Assembly (NCBI RefSeq): GCF_021191705.1
Contig: NZ_JAIWPU010000003.1
Coordinates: 1-64,000 of the forward strand
DNA: 64,000 bases
From: Proluteimonas flavola
Lineage (GTDB): Bacteria; Pseudomonadota; Gammaproteobacteria; Xanthomonadales; Xanthomonadaceae
Direction: 5' to 3'
Numbering within the stretch: position 1 is the first letter of the stretch; every line of letters begins with the position of its first letter. Shown here piece by piece: positions 1 to 9,537 of the stretch. Both the position numbers and the translations under genes were made by a program. Under the pieces are notes generated by a model. That model worked only from the letters and a program-made list of their open reading frames with translations. It had not been told where the DNA came from and searched no databases.

Positions 1-85
<85 letters not shown>

Positions 86-209
86 CTCCCACAGGCAGGG
101 AGTCCCGCATCTGCCGCTGCTGCGGATCCGTCGTGCGCGCATGCGTCGTCGGGGCGATGGGTTTCGCTGCGCTCTACCCGTCCTATGGGAGGGCGCTGGA
201 TCGCTGTCT

Positions 210-277
210 GTGGGAGCGCGCTCGCGCGCGAAGGGGCTTCACTCGTAAAGCGCCATCGCGCGCAAGCGCGCTCCCAC
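210..277. repeat. REP-like palindrome, copy 1
   Basis: Two inverted 22-bp arms (210-231 and 256-277) begin GTGGGAGCGCGC and end GCGCGCTCCCAC, with a 24-bp loop. A second copy lies at 2735-2800 and a half copy abuts the C-run at the left edge. Intergenic palindromes of this form (GTRGGAGCGC) are common in xanthomonads and resemble RAYT-mobilised REP elements. No RAYT transposase gene is present in this window. Confidence 0.6.
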
Positions 278-304
278 ATCGTGCCCAGCCTCTTGTGGTT
301 GCCC

Positions 305-325
305 GAGGCCGTACGGCCTCGCCCA
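305..325. repeat. Short palindrome GAGGCCGTACGGCCTC
   Basis: A perfect 16-bp palindrome (305-320) is followed by GCCCA. A near copy (GAGGCCGTGCAGGCCTC then GCCCA) lies at 32065-32086, just after an O-methyltransferase gene. Both are intergenic. The rest of the first 418 bases holds repeats only; no gene is supported before 419. Confidence 0.4.
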
Positions 326-418
326 TGCGGCATCGGCCCCGGAGCGCGGCATTCTTGAAAACCTCCCCGTATACTCGGGCGCAGCTGTGGCCGCAGGCCA
401 TGTCGCCAAGGGTGCTTC

Positions 419-934
419 GTGCGTAATTACGATCTCGAATTCCTCAAGCGCTTCTCGATGGTCCTGGGCTTCCTGACCGTCGTCACGCTGGGCCTGATCC
501 TGGGGGCCTGGTACCTGCACACGTCGCTGCCGACGGACGTGCCGCCGAATGTCGCCAAGCGCACCGAAGCGCGCATCGCCCCGGTCGGTGCGGTCTATGC
601 CGGCGCCACCGGTGCCGCATCGCAGGCGGCAGCCACTGCCGCCGCTGCGGCCGCCGCCGCTGCGCAGGTCGCCTACGGCGGCACGCTCGACGGCTCGGTG
701 ATCTACCAGAACCTGTGCGCGGGCTGCCACACCTCGGGCGCCGGTGGCGCGCCGACGCTCGACCACCAGCACTGGGACGCGCGCCTCGCCCAGGGCACCG
801 AGACGCTCTACCGCCATTCGATCGAAGGCTTCACCGGCGCGGCCGGCGTGATGCCCGCGCGCGGCGGCAATCCGGCGCTCAACGACGCGCAGATGCATGC
901 CGCGGTCGACTGGATGGTCGACAATCTGAAGTAA
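419..934 (+). CDS. Membrane-anchored c-type cytochrome (cytochrome c5-like)
   Basis: The 171-residue protein has an N-terminal membrane anchor (residues about 12-32), an alanine-rich linker (about 60-85) and a single class I haem domain. The haem-binding motif is C100-A-G-C103-H104, and Met145 in a GVMPARGG segment is the probable sixth ligand. It should act as a periplasmic one-electron carrier facing a terminal oxidase or reductase. The GTG start at 419 gives an N-terminus MRNYDLEFLKRF that leads straight into the anchor. Related xanthomonad proteins have the same layout; the specific redox partner is not evident from the neighbours. Confidence 0.85.
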   Translation: MRNYDLEFLKRFSMVLGFLTVVTLGLILGAWYLHTSLPTDVPPNVAKRTEARIAPVGAVYAGATGAASQAAATAAAAAAAAAQVAYGGTLDGSVIYQNLCAGCHTSGAGGAPTLDHQHWDARLAQGTETLYRHSIEGFTGAAGVMPARGGNPALNDAQMHAAVDWMVDNLK

Positions 935-1019
935 CGTCTGCCGGGTCGCTTGCCCGTCCCGGACCCGCCTCTCCGGGCGGCGTCGTCGCGTCCGGCCGCC
1001 CCAGGCCGATGGAGATCCG

Positions 1020-2726
1020 ATGTTTCGACCGACCGCTGCCCTGCTCGCCGCCGCGCTGCTCACCGCCTGCCGCGCCACCACGCCGACCGCCGATGTCGCC
1101 ACCGTGCCGATTGGCAGCCTGCACGCCGTGGCGCAGACCGGACCGGTCAGCGTCGCCGGCCGGGTGACCGCGCGCTTCGACGAGCTCGGCGGCTGGTTCG
1201 TGCAGGACGCAGGCGACGGCGATCCGGCGACGCCCGACGCGGTGTTCGTGCAGGCCGTCGACGGCCCACCGCTGCCCGAGGTCGGCGCGCACGTGCGCGT
1301 GACCGGCACGCGCGAAGGCGCGGTGGCGATCGTGCTGCGGCCGCAGCGCGTGGATGTGCTGTCCACGCCCGCGCCGGCGATCGCGCCACTCGCGCTCGAC
1401 GCGCCGCCGGCCGACTGGTCCGCGCTCGCCGGCACCCGGGTGCGCATCGACGCCCCGCTGACGTTGACCGGCCAGCACGAGCGCGCGCGTCGCGGCACGC
1501 TGGCCGCGAGCTTCGACGGCCGGCTGTTCACGCCGACCGAGATCGCGCGCCCCGGCGCTGATGCCGCGCGCGTCGCGTCCGACAACGCGCGTCGTCGCGT
1601 GCTGCTCGACGACGGCCGCGAAGACGCACCGGCCGACGGCCAGCTCTGGTATCTGCCCGAGACCGCGCAGGCCCTGCGCAGTGGCAGCGTGCTGACCGGC
1701 ATCGAAGGCGTGGTCGACCATCGCCACGGCGCCTGGCGCCTGCAGCTCACCGCGCCGCTGCAGCCGCAGCCGGCCTCGCGCCCGCCGGCGCCGGTGGTCG
1801 GCGGCGATGTGCGCATCGCCGCGTTCAATCTGCAGAACCTGTTCAATGGCGATGGCCGCGGCGGCGGGTTTCCGACGCCGCGCGGCGCACGCACGCCGGA
1901 AGAACTGACGCGCCAGATCGAAGGCCTGGTCGCGACGATCGCCGCGCTCGACATCGACGTCGCCGCACTGATGGAACTGGAGAACGACGGGTACGACGCG
2001 CACTCCAGCATTGCGCAGCTGGTCGATGCGCTGAATGCCGACGGGCTGGCGCACGACTGGCGCTTCGTCGACGCCGGGCAAGGCCCGGGCACGAACGCGA
2101 TCCGCGTCGGCCTGATCTACCGCGACACGCGTGTGCGACCCAAGGGTCGGCCGGCGACGCTCGACGGCGGCCCGTTCGCCGAACTCAGCCGCGTGCCACT
2201 GGCGCAGGCCTTCGCGCCGCTGCGCAATGGACGCGCGAACGGCCTCGATTTCAGCGTCGTCGCCGTGCACTTCAAATCCAAGGGCTGCGGCGAAGCCGAA
2301 GGGCTGAATCTGGATCGGCGCGACGGCCAGGCCTGCTGGAACGCGGCCCGCGTCGACTCCGCCCAGCGCCTGCGCGACTGGCTGGCCACTGTGCCAACCG
2401 GCACCGCGGATCGGGTCGCGGTGGTCGGCGATTTCAACGCCTATGCAATGGAAGACCCGGTGCGCGTGTTCACCGATGCCGGTTGGCGCGACCCGTTCGC
2501 CGGCGGCGATGGCGATACGCATTACAGCTTCGTGTTCGACGGCCAGGCCGGTCGCCTCGACCATCTGTTGCTCGGCCCGTCCCTCGCCGCGCGCGTGGCT
2601 GGCGCGGCGAAGTGGCACAGCAATGCCGACGAGCCCGTGGACACGCGCGAACGCGAAGCGGCGGGGCCGTGGCGCAGTTCGGATCATGATCCGCTGGTGG
2701 TGGGGCTGCGCCTGCGCGGGCGCTGA
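1020..2726 (+). CDS. ExeM/NucH-type extracellular endonuclease
   Basis: The 568-residue protein starts with a lipoprotein-like signal (LLTAC, Cys about 17). A first domain (about 25-230) resembles the OB-fold region found in front of ExeM/NucH nucleases. The C-terminal endonuclease/exonuclease/phosphatase domain spans about 260-568. It carries the metal-binding Glu of LMELEN, HFKSKGC (about 417), GDFNAY (about 470) and the terminal SDHDPLVV (about 555) that supplies catalytic Asp and His. It probably degrades extracellular DNA at the cell surface or after secretion, for phosphate scavenging or biofilm turnover. It is shorter than well-studied ExeM because extra C-terminal domains are absent. 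A REP-like palindrome lies just downstream. Confidence 0.88.
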   Translation: MFRPTAALLAAALLTACRATTPTADVATVPIGSLHAVAQTGPVSVAGRVTARFDELGGWFVQDAGDGDPATPDAVFVQAVDGPPLPEVGAHVRVTGTREGAVAIVLRPQRVDVLSTPAPAIAPLALDAPPADWSALAGTRVRIDAPLTLTGQHERARRGTLAASFDGRLFTPTEIARPGADAARVASDNARRRVLLDDGREDAPADGQLWYLPETAQALRSGSVLTGIEGVVDHRHGAWRLQLTAPLQPQPASRPPAPVVGGDVRIAAFNLQNLFNGDGRGGGFPTPRGARTPEELTRQIEGLVATIAALDIDVAALMELENDGYDAHSSIAQLVDALNADGLAHDWRFVDAGQGPGTNAIRVGLIYRDTRVRPKGRPATLDGGPFAELSRVPLAQAFAPLRNGRANGLDFSVVAVHFKSKGCGEAEGLNLDRRDGQACWNAARVDSAQRLRDWLATVPTGTADRVAVVGDFNAYAMEDPVRVFTDAGWRDPFAGGDGDTHYSFVFDGQAGRLDHLLLGPSLAARVAGAAKWHSNADEPVDTREREAAGPWRSSDHDPLVVGLRLRGR

Positions 2727-2734
2727 CTGCCTGC

Positions 2735-2800
2735 GTGGGAGCGCGCTTGCGCGCGATGTGGCTTGGCCGGGAACGCCTTCGCGCGCGAGCGCGCGCCCAC
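2735..2800. repeat. REP-like palindrome, copy 2
   Basis: Inverted arms 2735-2756 (GTGGGAGCGCGCTTGCGCGC...) and 2779-2800 repeat the structure seen at 210-277. It lies 8 bases after the nuclease stop codon and could also stabilise or terminate that transcript. Confidence 0.55.
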
Positions 2801-2937
2801 AGGTACCTCGGCCGGAACGCCTGCTCGCGCGATGTGCTGCGGATCGCCGCTGCCCGCAGCGAGAAAGCGCGTGCATGCACGCGCCCTCGCACGTGACCGC
2901 CACGGCTCCGTTGCAGAGGGGCCGGTATCATCGGGGC

Positions 2938-3606
2938 ATGACGTCCCCCATATTTCCCTCCGAATCCGGTCCGCTGACGCTCGCCGGTCCCGCCGGCGCC
3001 CTCGAAGCCATCGTCGATCTGCCCGACGCCGATGTCGCGGCATTGCCGCTGGTCGCCGTGGTCTGCCATCCGCTGCCCACCGAGGGCGGCACGATGCACA
3101 ACAAGGTGGTCACGATGGTCGCGCGCACCTTGCGCGAACTCGGCGTGGCCACGGTGCGTTTCAACTTCCGCGGCACCGGTGCATCCGACGGCACGTTCGA
3201 CAATGGTGTCGGCGAGGTCGACGACCTGACCGCCGTGATCGAGTGGGTCCGCCGCGAACGTCCGGGCCATGCGCTGTGGCTCGCCGGTTTCAGCTTCGGC
3301 GCCTACGTGTCGCTGCGTGCGGCCGATGCGCTGCAGCCGGATGTGCTGATCTCGGTCGCACCGCCGGCAGGCCGCTGGGATTTCGGGTCGATCGTGCTGC
3401 CGACGTGTCCGTGGCTGGTGATCCAGGGCGAGGCCGACGAGATCGTCGATCCGCAGGCCGTCTACGACTGGCTCGACGACAGCGGCGCGCAGGCCGAACT
3501 GGTGCGCATGCCCGAGACGAGCCACTTCTTCCATCGCCGCATGATCGACCTGCGCGGCGTGGTGAAGCACTGGGCTGCGCCGCACCTGCCGCAGGCCGCA
3601 GGTTGA
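2938..3606 (+). CDS. Small alpha/beta hydrolase (COG2945 type)
   Basis: A 222-residue cytosolic alpha/beta hydrolase. The CHPLPTEGGTMHNKVV segment (about 42-57) and RFNFRGTGASDG are characteristic of this family. The nucleophile elbow is GFSFGAY (Ser about 117), the acid lies in GEADEIVD (about 164-171) and the His in ETSHFFHRR (about 196). The ATG at 2938 follows a purine-rich GCAGAGGGG. The substrate is unknown; family members are usually annotated as esterases or dienelactone-hydrolase-like. The gene is 46 bp upstream of zapE on the same strand. Confidence 0.85.
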   Translation: MTSPIFPSESGPLTLAGPAGALEAIVDLPDADVAALPLVAVVCHPLPTEGGTMHNKVVTMVARTLRELGVATVRFNFRGTGASDGTFDNGVGEVDDLTAVIEWVRRERPGHALWLAGFSFGAYVSLRAADALQPDVLISVAPPAGRWDFGSIVLPTCPWLVIQGEADEIVDPQAVYDWLDDSGAQAELVRMPETSHFFHRRMIDLRGVVKHWAAPHLPQAAG

Positions 3607-3652
3607 AGCGCATGCGGTCGATCCGGGCGCATGCGCGCCGGACGCGCTGCGC

Positions 3653-4846
3653 ATGAGCGCACTGCCGACGCCCTCCGGACGCTACGCCGCTGGTGTCGCC
3701 CGCGGCGACTGGCAGTCCGATCCCGCGCAGCAGCCGGCGCTGGTCGAACTCGACCGCCTGCATGCCGCGCTGATCCGGCCGCCTGCGCGGCGCGGCATGC
3801 TCGGCCGCCTGTTCGGCGGCGGCGATGCGCCCGACGTGCCGGCCGGCCTGTACCTGTGGGGCGGCGTGGGCCGCGGCAAGACCTTCATGATCGATCTGTT
3901 CCATGACGGCCTGCCGCTGCAGTCGATGCGGCCCGCGGCGTCGGACGACACGACATCCGCGCCGCCGGCGAAGGACCCCGCGCGCCACGCCACGCCCGAC
4001 CCGAAACTCGGCCGCAAGCGCCGCACCCATTTCCACCGCTTCATGCGCGAAGTCCACGAGTCGCTGCGCGCGCATGCCGGCGAGCGCGATCCGCTGGCGG
4101 CGATCGTGCGCGGCTGGCGCGACGCGGGCCTGCGCGTGCTGGTGCTCGACGAGTTCTTCGTCAGCGACATCGGCGATGCGATGCTGCTCGCGCGCCTGCT
4201 CGACCGCATGTTCGCCGACGGCATCGTGCTGGTGACCAGTTCCAACGTCGATCCCGAGGATCTCTACAGGGACGGCCTGCAGCGCGCGCGGTTCCTGCCG
4301 GCGATCGCGCTGCTCCAGCGCCACACGCACGTGGTGTACCTGGAAAGCGACACCGACTACCGCATGCGCGCACTGACGCGCTCCCCGGTGTACCGCATGC
4401 CGCTCGATGCGGGCTCCGACGGCTGGCTCGACACGCGCTGGCACGAACTCGGCGGCGACGACGCGCACCGCGATGCCGGCGTCGAGATCGACGGCCGCCG
4501 CATCTGCGTGCGCGCACGCACGCCGGGCATGGCGTGGTTCGATTTCGACGCACTGTGCGAAGGCCCGCGCGGCGCCAGCGACTACATCCACGTCGCCACC
4601 GAATTCCACACCGTGCTGCTCGGCGGCATTCCGCACATGGACGCCACCCGCGACGACGCCGCCCGGCGCTTCGTCACCCTGATCGACGAGCTCTACGACC
4701 GCCACGTCAACCTCGTCTGCACCGCCGCGGCCGATCCGCCGTCGCTGTATTCGGGCGAACGCCTGACCGGCGCGTTCGAGCGCACCGCCTCGCGCCTGAT
4801 CGAGATGCGCAGCGCCGAGTACCTGCAGCGCGAACACCGCGGCTGA
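3653..4846 (+). CDS. zapE: Cell division ATPase ZapE (AFG1 family)
   Basis: The 397-residue protein is a P-loop ATPase of the AFG1/ZapE family. It has Walker A GGVGRGKTF (about 69-77), Walker B LVLDEFFVSD (about 163-172), the sensor segment VLVTSSNVDPEDLYRDGLQR, and the family C-terminal stretch YDRHVNLVCTAAADPPSLY. In Escherichia coli ZapE associates with the Z-ring late in division. The segment around 105-125 is longer and more polar than usual. The gene ends 8 bp from the convergent AraC-type gene. Confidence 0.93.
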   Translation: MSALPTPSGRYAAGVARGDWQSDPAQQPALVELDRLHAALIRPPARRGMLGRLFGGGDAPDVPAGLYLWGGVGRGKTFMIDLFHDGLPLQSMRPAASDDTTSAPPAKDPARHATPDPKLGRKRRTHFHRFMREVHESLRAHAGERDPLAAIVRGWRDAGLRVLVLDEFFVSDIGDAMLLARLLDRMFADGIVLVTSSNVDPEDLYRDGLQRARFLPAIALLQRHTHVVYLESDTDYRMRALTRSPVYRMPLDAGSDGWLDTRWHELGGDDAHRDAGVEIDGRRICVRARTPGMAWFDFDALCEGPRGASDYIHVATEFHTVLLGGIPHMDATRDDAARRFVTLIDELYDRHVNLVCTAAADPPSLYSGERLTGAFERTASRLIEMRSAEYLQREHRG

Positions 4847-4854
4847 GAACCTGT

Positions 4855-5613
4855 TCAGCGCGCCATGTAGGCACTCGGCGGCTGGCCGAACGCACGATGG
4901 AAGGTGGCGGTGAACGCGCTCGGACTCTCGTAGCCCACGTCGAGCGCGACCGAAGTGATCGACCGTCCCTCGGCCAGCAGCGAGATCGCCGACAGCAGGC
5001 GGATCTGCTGCCGCCACTGCGCGAAGCCCATGCCCAGTTCGTCACGGAATGCGCGCGTGAAACTGCGCCGGCTCATGCCCACCTGCGCCGCCCATGCATC
5101 GATGTCGCGCGGATCGGCCGGGTCGACCAGCAGGCTGCGGCAGACGCGCAGCAGCCGGGGATCCTGGGGCATCGTGGCCTGGTAGGGCGCATTGGGCATG
5201 CGTGCGCATTCGTCGAGCAGCAAGGCCGTGATGCGGCCTTCGCGGCTCGCGGCTGCATAGCCGGCCGCGAAGCCGACGACCTCCAGGATCAGCGCGCGCA
5301 GGAAATCCGAGACCTGCAGCAGGCGGCAGCGGTCGGGACTCGTGTCGTGCACCGTGTCGATGTAGAGCGTGCGCACCGACACCGCGCCACGGCACGAGAC
5401 CTCGTGCATCATCCGCGCCGGCAGCCACACCGCGCGTTGCGGCGGCACGACGTAGCTGGTCTGCGGGGTCGCGACCGACATCACGCCCGCCGAGGCGTAG
5501 AGCAGTTGCGCGCGTTCGTGGCAGTGCATCGGGTCGACGAAGCCCGGAGGATACTCGTCGGCCAGTCCGATCACGGGGTGCGGCGTGTCGAGATAGTCGG
5601 CGCTGCGTTTCAT
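4855..5613 (-). CDS. AraC-family transcriptional regulator
   Basis: A 252-residue regulator. An N-terminal cupin-like sensor domain (DPMHCHERAQLLYASAGVM...) is followed by a C-terminal pair of helix-turn-helices (about 165-252) ending in the family signature VALDVGYESPSAFTATFHRAFGQPPS. The start MKRSADYLDT is chosen because the reading frame further upstream has no domain content. It is divergent from the esterase/PaiB operon (150-bp gap), which is therefore its most likely target. The effector is not evident. Confidence 0.87.
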   Translation of the reverse strand: MKRSADYLDTPHPVIGLADEYPPGFVDPMHCHERAQLLYASAGVMSVATPQTSYVVPPQRAVWLPARMMHEVSCRGAVSVRTLYIDTVHDTSPDRCRLLQVSDFLRALILEVVGFAAGYAAASREGRITALLLDECARMPNAPYQATMPQDPRLLRVCRSLLVDPADPRDIDAWAAQVGMSRRSFTRAFRDELGMGFAQWRQQIRLLSAISLLAEGRSITSVALDVGYESPSAFTATFHRAFGQPPSAYMAR

Positions 5614-5761
5614 CGTCACGATCACACTGCAAACCCGGCGGTCGCGCAACTGCCGGGCGCGGTCCGTCGATGGCCCGACCGCGCGACCCGCCGACCTGTC
5701 GTGACCAGCCGGTGGCCGGCGCGCTGGGTATCGTGCAGGCACTTCGCCGACCGGGACCGTC

Positions 5762-6733
5762 ATGTCATCCACCCCGCCGCCCGCCGGGACGCCGCACGAC
5801 GACGTCGCGCCCGAGATCCGACAGTTCCAGCAGTGCATCAACGCCGGCTACGCGAGCGCGGGCGACTTCGCGCGGCTGCCGCTCGACGACGCGCGACGTG
5901 CCGCCGAACGCATCCGCGCACCGTGGACGCGCGGCGGTCCGACGATGGCACGCACGACTTCGCTGCCACCGGCGATCGCCGGTGTCGGCGTGCGCATCCA
6001 CCATCCCGGGCCGCCCGGCGCAGCGCTGCCCGCGCTGGTCTATCTGCACGGCGGGGGCTGGACGATGTTCAGCGTGGACACGCACGACCGCCTGATGCGC
6101 GAGTACGCCGCGCGCGCCGGCATCGCCGTGGTCGGTGTCGATTACAGCCTCGCGCCGGACGCGAAGTTTCCACAGCCGATCGCGGAAACCGCCGGCGTCC
6201 TCGCATGGCTGCGCCGGCATGGCGACGCGTACGCGATCGACGGCACGCGCATGCTGCTGGGTGGCGATTCCGCCGGCGCCAACCTGTCGGTGGCCACCAG
6301 CCTGTGGCTGCGGCAGCACGACCAGCCGCAGGTGCTGGGGATGCTGTTGAACTACGGCGCGTTCGATCGCGAGCCGAGTGCGTCGTGGCATCGCTACGAT
6401 GGACCGCGCTACATGCTGGAGGTCGGCGAGATGCACCGGTTCTGGGACAACTACCTGCGCGACGACGCCGATCGCCTCGACCCGCTGGCCGAACCGATGC
6501 GCGGCGATCTGCGCGGGCTGCCGCCGGCCTTCTTCGCGATCGCCGAGTGCGACATCCTCGCCGACGGCAACCGCCGCCTGGCGGCCGGACTCGAGGCGGC
6601 CGGCGTGGCGGTCGAGGTGAAGGCGTATCCGGGCGCGACCCACAGCTTCCTCGAAGCGGTGTCGATCTCGCCGCTCGCCGGCCGTGCGTTCGACGACGCC
6701 GCGCACTGGCTGCGCGCCACGGTGGCGGCATGA
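5762..6733 (+). CDS. HSL-family carboxylesterase / lipase
   Basis: A 323-residue alpha/beta hydrolase of the hormone-sensitive-lipase family. The oxyanion-hole motif is LHGGGW (about 96-101), the nucleophile elbow GDSAGAN (Ser about 170), the acid probably in FAIAECDILADGN, and the His in GATHSF (about 292). No signal peptide, so cytosolic. Its TGA overlaps the ATG of the next gene (ATGA), so the two are translationally coupled. The AraC-type gene upstream is divergent and may control it. Confidence 0.87.
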   Translation: MSSTPPPAGTPHDDVAPEIRQFQQCINAGYASAGDFARLPLDDARRAAERIRAPWTRGGPTMARTTSLPPAIAGVGVRIHHPGPPGAALPALVYLHGGGWTMFSVDTHDRLMREYAARAGIAVVGVDYSLAPDAKFPQPIAETAGVLAWLRRHGDAYAIDGTRMLLGGDSAGANLSVATSLWLRQHDQPQVLGMLLNYGAFDREPSASWHRYDGPRYMLEVGEMHRFWDNYLRDDADRLDPLAEPMRGDLRGLPPAFFAIAECDILADGNRRLAAGLEAAGVAVEVKAYPGATHSFLEAVSISPLAGRAFDDAAHWLRATVAA

Positions 6734-7332
6734 CCCGCGTCTTCGCACCACGGGGCGACGCCGACGTGCTGGCCCTGGTCCGCGCCTATCCGCTGGCCTG
6801 GGTGATCGGTCACGGCCACGCGGACACCGGTCCGTTCGATGCCACGCCGCTGCCGCTGTTGCCCGAACTCGACGACAGCGGCCGTCTCGCCTCCTTCCTC
6901 GGCCACTTCGCACTGGCCAACCCGCAGGTCGCCGCGCTGCGTGCGGATCCGCGCGCACTGCTGCTGTTCAAGGGACCGGACGGCTACATCGCCCCGCGCC
7001 TGGTCAGCAATCCGACCTGGGGGCCGACGTGGAACTACGCGGTCGCGCGTTTCCACGTCCGCATCGAATTCGCGCCCGACGACAACGACCACGCGCTCGA
7101 CGCACTGGCCGCGACGCTCGAGGCCGGCAATCCGGATCCGTGGACGACCGCGCGCATGGGCCCGCGCTATGCGCAGCTGCGCCAGCACATCGTCGCCTTC
7201 CACGCGCAGGTCGAGCGCGTGCAGGCGACCTTCAAGCTGGGCCAGGACGAACAGCCCCAGACCTTCGACGAGATCGTCGGCGGACTCGACGATGCGCCGT
7301 TGCGCACCTGGATGCGGTCGCAGCGCGGCTGA
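6730..7332 (+). CDS. PaiB-like FMN-binding protein
   Basis: A 200-residue protein of the PaiB family (split-barrel FMN-binding fold). Recognisable parts are the N-terminal region before VIGHGHADTGPFDATPLPLL, the GHFALANPQ segment, LLLFKGPDGYIAPR, and TWNYAVARFHVRI, which lines the flavin site. Bacillus PaiB was described as a negative regulator, but many homologues are probably flavin enzymes. It overlaps the esterase by 4 bp and is convergent with the siderophore receptor downstream. A GC hairpin separates them. Confidence 0.82.
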   Translation: MTRVFAPRGDADVLALVRAYPLAWVIGHGHADTGPFDATPLPLLPELDDSGRLASFLGHFALANPQVAALRADPRALLLFKGPDGYIAPRLVSNPTWGPTWNYAVARFHVRIEFAPDDNDHALDALAATLEAGNPDPWTTARMGPRYAQLRQHIVAFHAQVERVQATFKLGQDEQPQTFDEIVGGLDDAPLRTWMRSQRG

Positions 7333-7350
7333 TCCGCAGCCACCGGCCGC

Positions 7351-7370
7351 CGCGTCCGATCCCGGACGCG
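7351..7370. terminator. Hairpin between convergent genes
   Basis: An 8-bp perfect stem CGCGTCCG / CGGACGCG with a 4-base loop lies in the 51-bp gap between the convergent PaiB-like and TonB receptor genes. There is no T-run. It is a plausible bidirectional terminator. Confidence 0.45.
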
Positions 7371-7383
7371 GACACCGTGCCCC

Positions 7384-9537
7384 TCAGAGCTTCATCGTCA
7401 CCGTCGCCATGATCTGCCGGCCCTGGCCGTAGATGCAGTTGGCGATCGCCGAGCAGCGGCCGACGTATTCCTTGTCGAAGAGGTTGCTGGCATTGAGCGC
7501 GAAGCGCCAGTTGTCGAGGTCGTAGCGCACGATGGCGTCGTAGAGCGTGGTCGACTTGCCGTAGAGCACGTTCGCATTGAACGCGCTGCGCAGGCTGCCG
7601 GCCGATTCGCTCAGATACCGCGCGCCGAAGCCCGCACCGAAGCCGGCCAACGGCCCGTCGACGAAGCTGTAGTCCACGAAGCCGGTGAGCTTGTGCTTCG
7701 GCGTGGTCGGCAGCGGGTCGCCGGTCGAGAAACCGCCCTGGTCGGTGACCACTTCCGAATCGGTGTAGCTGTAGGCGCCGTTGAAGCTGAGCCGGTCGCG
7801 CACGCGCGCGACGATCTCTAGTTCGCCGCCCTGCGCGCGCACTTCGCCGATCTGGCGGCCGAACATCGGCGTCTGCCCGGACTGCACGTTGACCAGGTTC
7901 TCCTGGTCGATACGGAACAGCGCCGCGGTCGCGAACAGGCGCACGTCGTCGGAGAAACCGCGCGCATCGAACTTCACGCCGGCCTCGACCTGGGTCGCGG
8001 TGCTGGGCTCGAACGCGCGGCCGGTGGCGGTATCGGTGCCGAGGATCGGCTCGAACGAGGTCGCATAGCTCACGTAGGGCGCGATGCCGCTGTCGAACAC
8101 GTAGTTCGCGCCGGCGCGCCAGGTGAATTCGTCCTGCTTCGTGGTGACGCCGGTCTGCCGGTTCTCCAGTTCCACCTTGTCGAAGCGGCCGCTGGCGGTC
8201 AGCACCGTGCGGCCGATCCTGATCTGGTCCTGCAGGTACAGGCCGGCCTGCTGCACGCGCTGGTCGTTGAAGATGTTGGTCATCGCCGGCGTGACGATGG
8301 GCGCGGCGCCGTAGACCGGATCGTAGGCATCGATCGGCGGTGCGGCCGCGAAGCCGAGCCGCGCGAAGTTCTCCAGCGCGCGCACGTCGAGTCCGGCGAG
8401 CAGCGCGTGCTGCACGCGATCGTTGCCGAAGGTCATCGACAGGCGGCTGTCGACCGCGAAGCCCTCGACATCCTCGGCGTACGGATACGCCGAGCGGTTG
8501 ACGGTGCGCTGGTCGGCCTGGAAGCCGGTCGAATACACCAGCTTCTGCGCTTCCTCGTAGCTGTTCCAGCGCGCGTTCTGCTGGAAACGCACGGTGTCGC
8601 TGAAGGCATGGCTGACGTCGTAGCCGACGCCGTACTGGGTGCGGTCGTAGCGATTGTAGTCGGGCTCGCCGAGGTTGCGGTGGCGCGGCAGCGGTCCGTT
8701 GGGATTGCCGAGCAGCGTGCCCGAGGCCGGCAGGTAGCCGTTGGTGTCGCCGGTGTTGGCGTCCTTCTGGTAGTAGGCCAGGCCGGTGAACTGCGTGGCC
8801 TCGCCGATCTGCCAGGTGAAGGTGGGGGCGACATAGGTGCGGTTGGCTTCGACGAAGTCCATCTGCGAGCCGCGTTCGCGCACCAGCGCGGTGACGCGGC
8901 CGCTGAGCGTGTCGGTGAGTGCGCCGGTGACGGTGCCGTGCAACTGGCGGTAGTCGTCGCTGCCGACGCGCACGCCGACTTCGCCACCGAAGGTCGTATC
9001 GGCGCGGCGGCTGGTGAGGTTGTAGATGCCGCCGGGCGGCGCGTTGCCGTACAGCACGGACGCCGGGCCCTTGAGCACGTCGACTTCCTGGAAGCCGTAG
9101 AGATCGAGGCCGACGTTGAAGATGGTCGTCGTGATCGGCGCCTGCAGGCCGTCGATGTACTGCTTGGGCGTGAAGCCGCGCAGGGTCAGGAAGTCGAAGC
9201 GCAGGTCGGGCCCGTAGTTCTCGCCGACGATGCCGGCGGTGTAGCGGATCGCCTGCTGCACGTCGGTGACTGACAGCAGGTCGATCTGGTCGCGGGTGAC
9301 CACCGAGATCGACTGCGGCGTCTCGATCAGCGGGATGTCGGACTTGGTCGCGGTCATGCTGCCCGACGGCACGTAGTCGGGCGCGATGGCGGTGACACGG
9401 TCGAGATCGGTCGGCGACTGGCGACCGGCGCCGGTCGACTGGGCCTGCGCTGCGCCGGCGATGCAGACGGCGGACACCGCCAGGGCCAGCGCGGCACGTT
9501 GCGGATGGGAACGCGGATACGCCTGTCGAACCGTCAT
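7384..9537 (-). CDS. TonB-dependent siderophore-type receptor
   Basis: A 717-residue outer-membrane receptor. A Sec signal (about 1-28, ending AAQAQS) is followed by a plug domain (about 50-165) with IETPQSISVVTRDQI, LTLRGFTPKQYIDGLQAP and VLKGPASVLYGNAPPGGIYNLTS, then a 22-strand barrel ending in TVTMKL. The sequence KEYVGRCSAIANCIYGQGRQ near the end is typical of ferric siderophore receptors such as FhuE/FoxA relatives. ATG at 9537 starts a clean signal peptide. No convincing Fur box could be found in the 188-bp upstream gap. Substrate is inferred from family only. Confidence 0.88.
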   Translation of the reverse strand: MTVRQAYPRSHPQRAALALAVSAVCIAGAAQAQSTGAGRQSPTDLDRVTAIAPDYVPSGSMTATKSDIPLIETPQSISVVTRDQIDLLSVTDVQQAIRYTAGIVGENYGPDLRFDFLTLRGFTPKQYIDGLQAPITTTIFNVGLDLYGFQEVDVLKGPASVLYGNAPPGGIYNLTSRRADTTFGGEVGVRVGSDDYRQLHGTVTGALTDTLSGRVTALVRERGSQMDFVEANRTYVAPTFTWQIGEATQFTGLAYYQKDANTGDTNGYLPASGTLLGNPNGPLPRHRNLGEPDYNRYDRTQYGVGYDVSHAFSDTVRFQQNARWNSYEEAQKLVYSTGFQADQRTVNRSAYPYAEDVEGFAVDSRLSMTFGNDRVQHALLAGLDVRALENFARLGFAAAPPIDAYDPVYGAAPIVTPAMTNIFNDQRVQQAGLYLQDQIRIGRTVLTASGRFDKVELENRQTGVTTKQDEFTWRAGANYVFDSGIAPYVSYATSFEPILGTDTATGRAFEPSTATQVEAGVKFDARGFSDDVRLFATAALFRIDQENLVNVQSGQTPMFGRQIGEVRAQGGELEIVARVRDRLSFNGAYSYTDSEVVTDQGGFSTGDPLPTTPKHKLTGFVDYSFVDGPLAGFGAGFGARYLSESAGSLRSAFNANVLYGKSTTLYDAIVRYDLDNWRFALNASNLFDKEYVGRCSAIANCIYGQGRQIMATVTMKL

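Noticed and set aside
239-2903. Very long open frames on the minus strand opposite the cytochrome and nuclease genes
   Set aside because: They follow from high-GC codon bias on the opposite strand, have low-complexity Arg/Ala/Gly-rich translations and match no family, while the plus-strand frames have clear domains.
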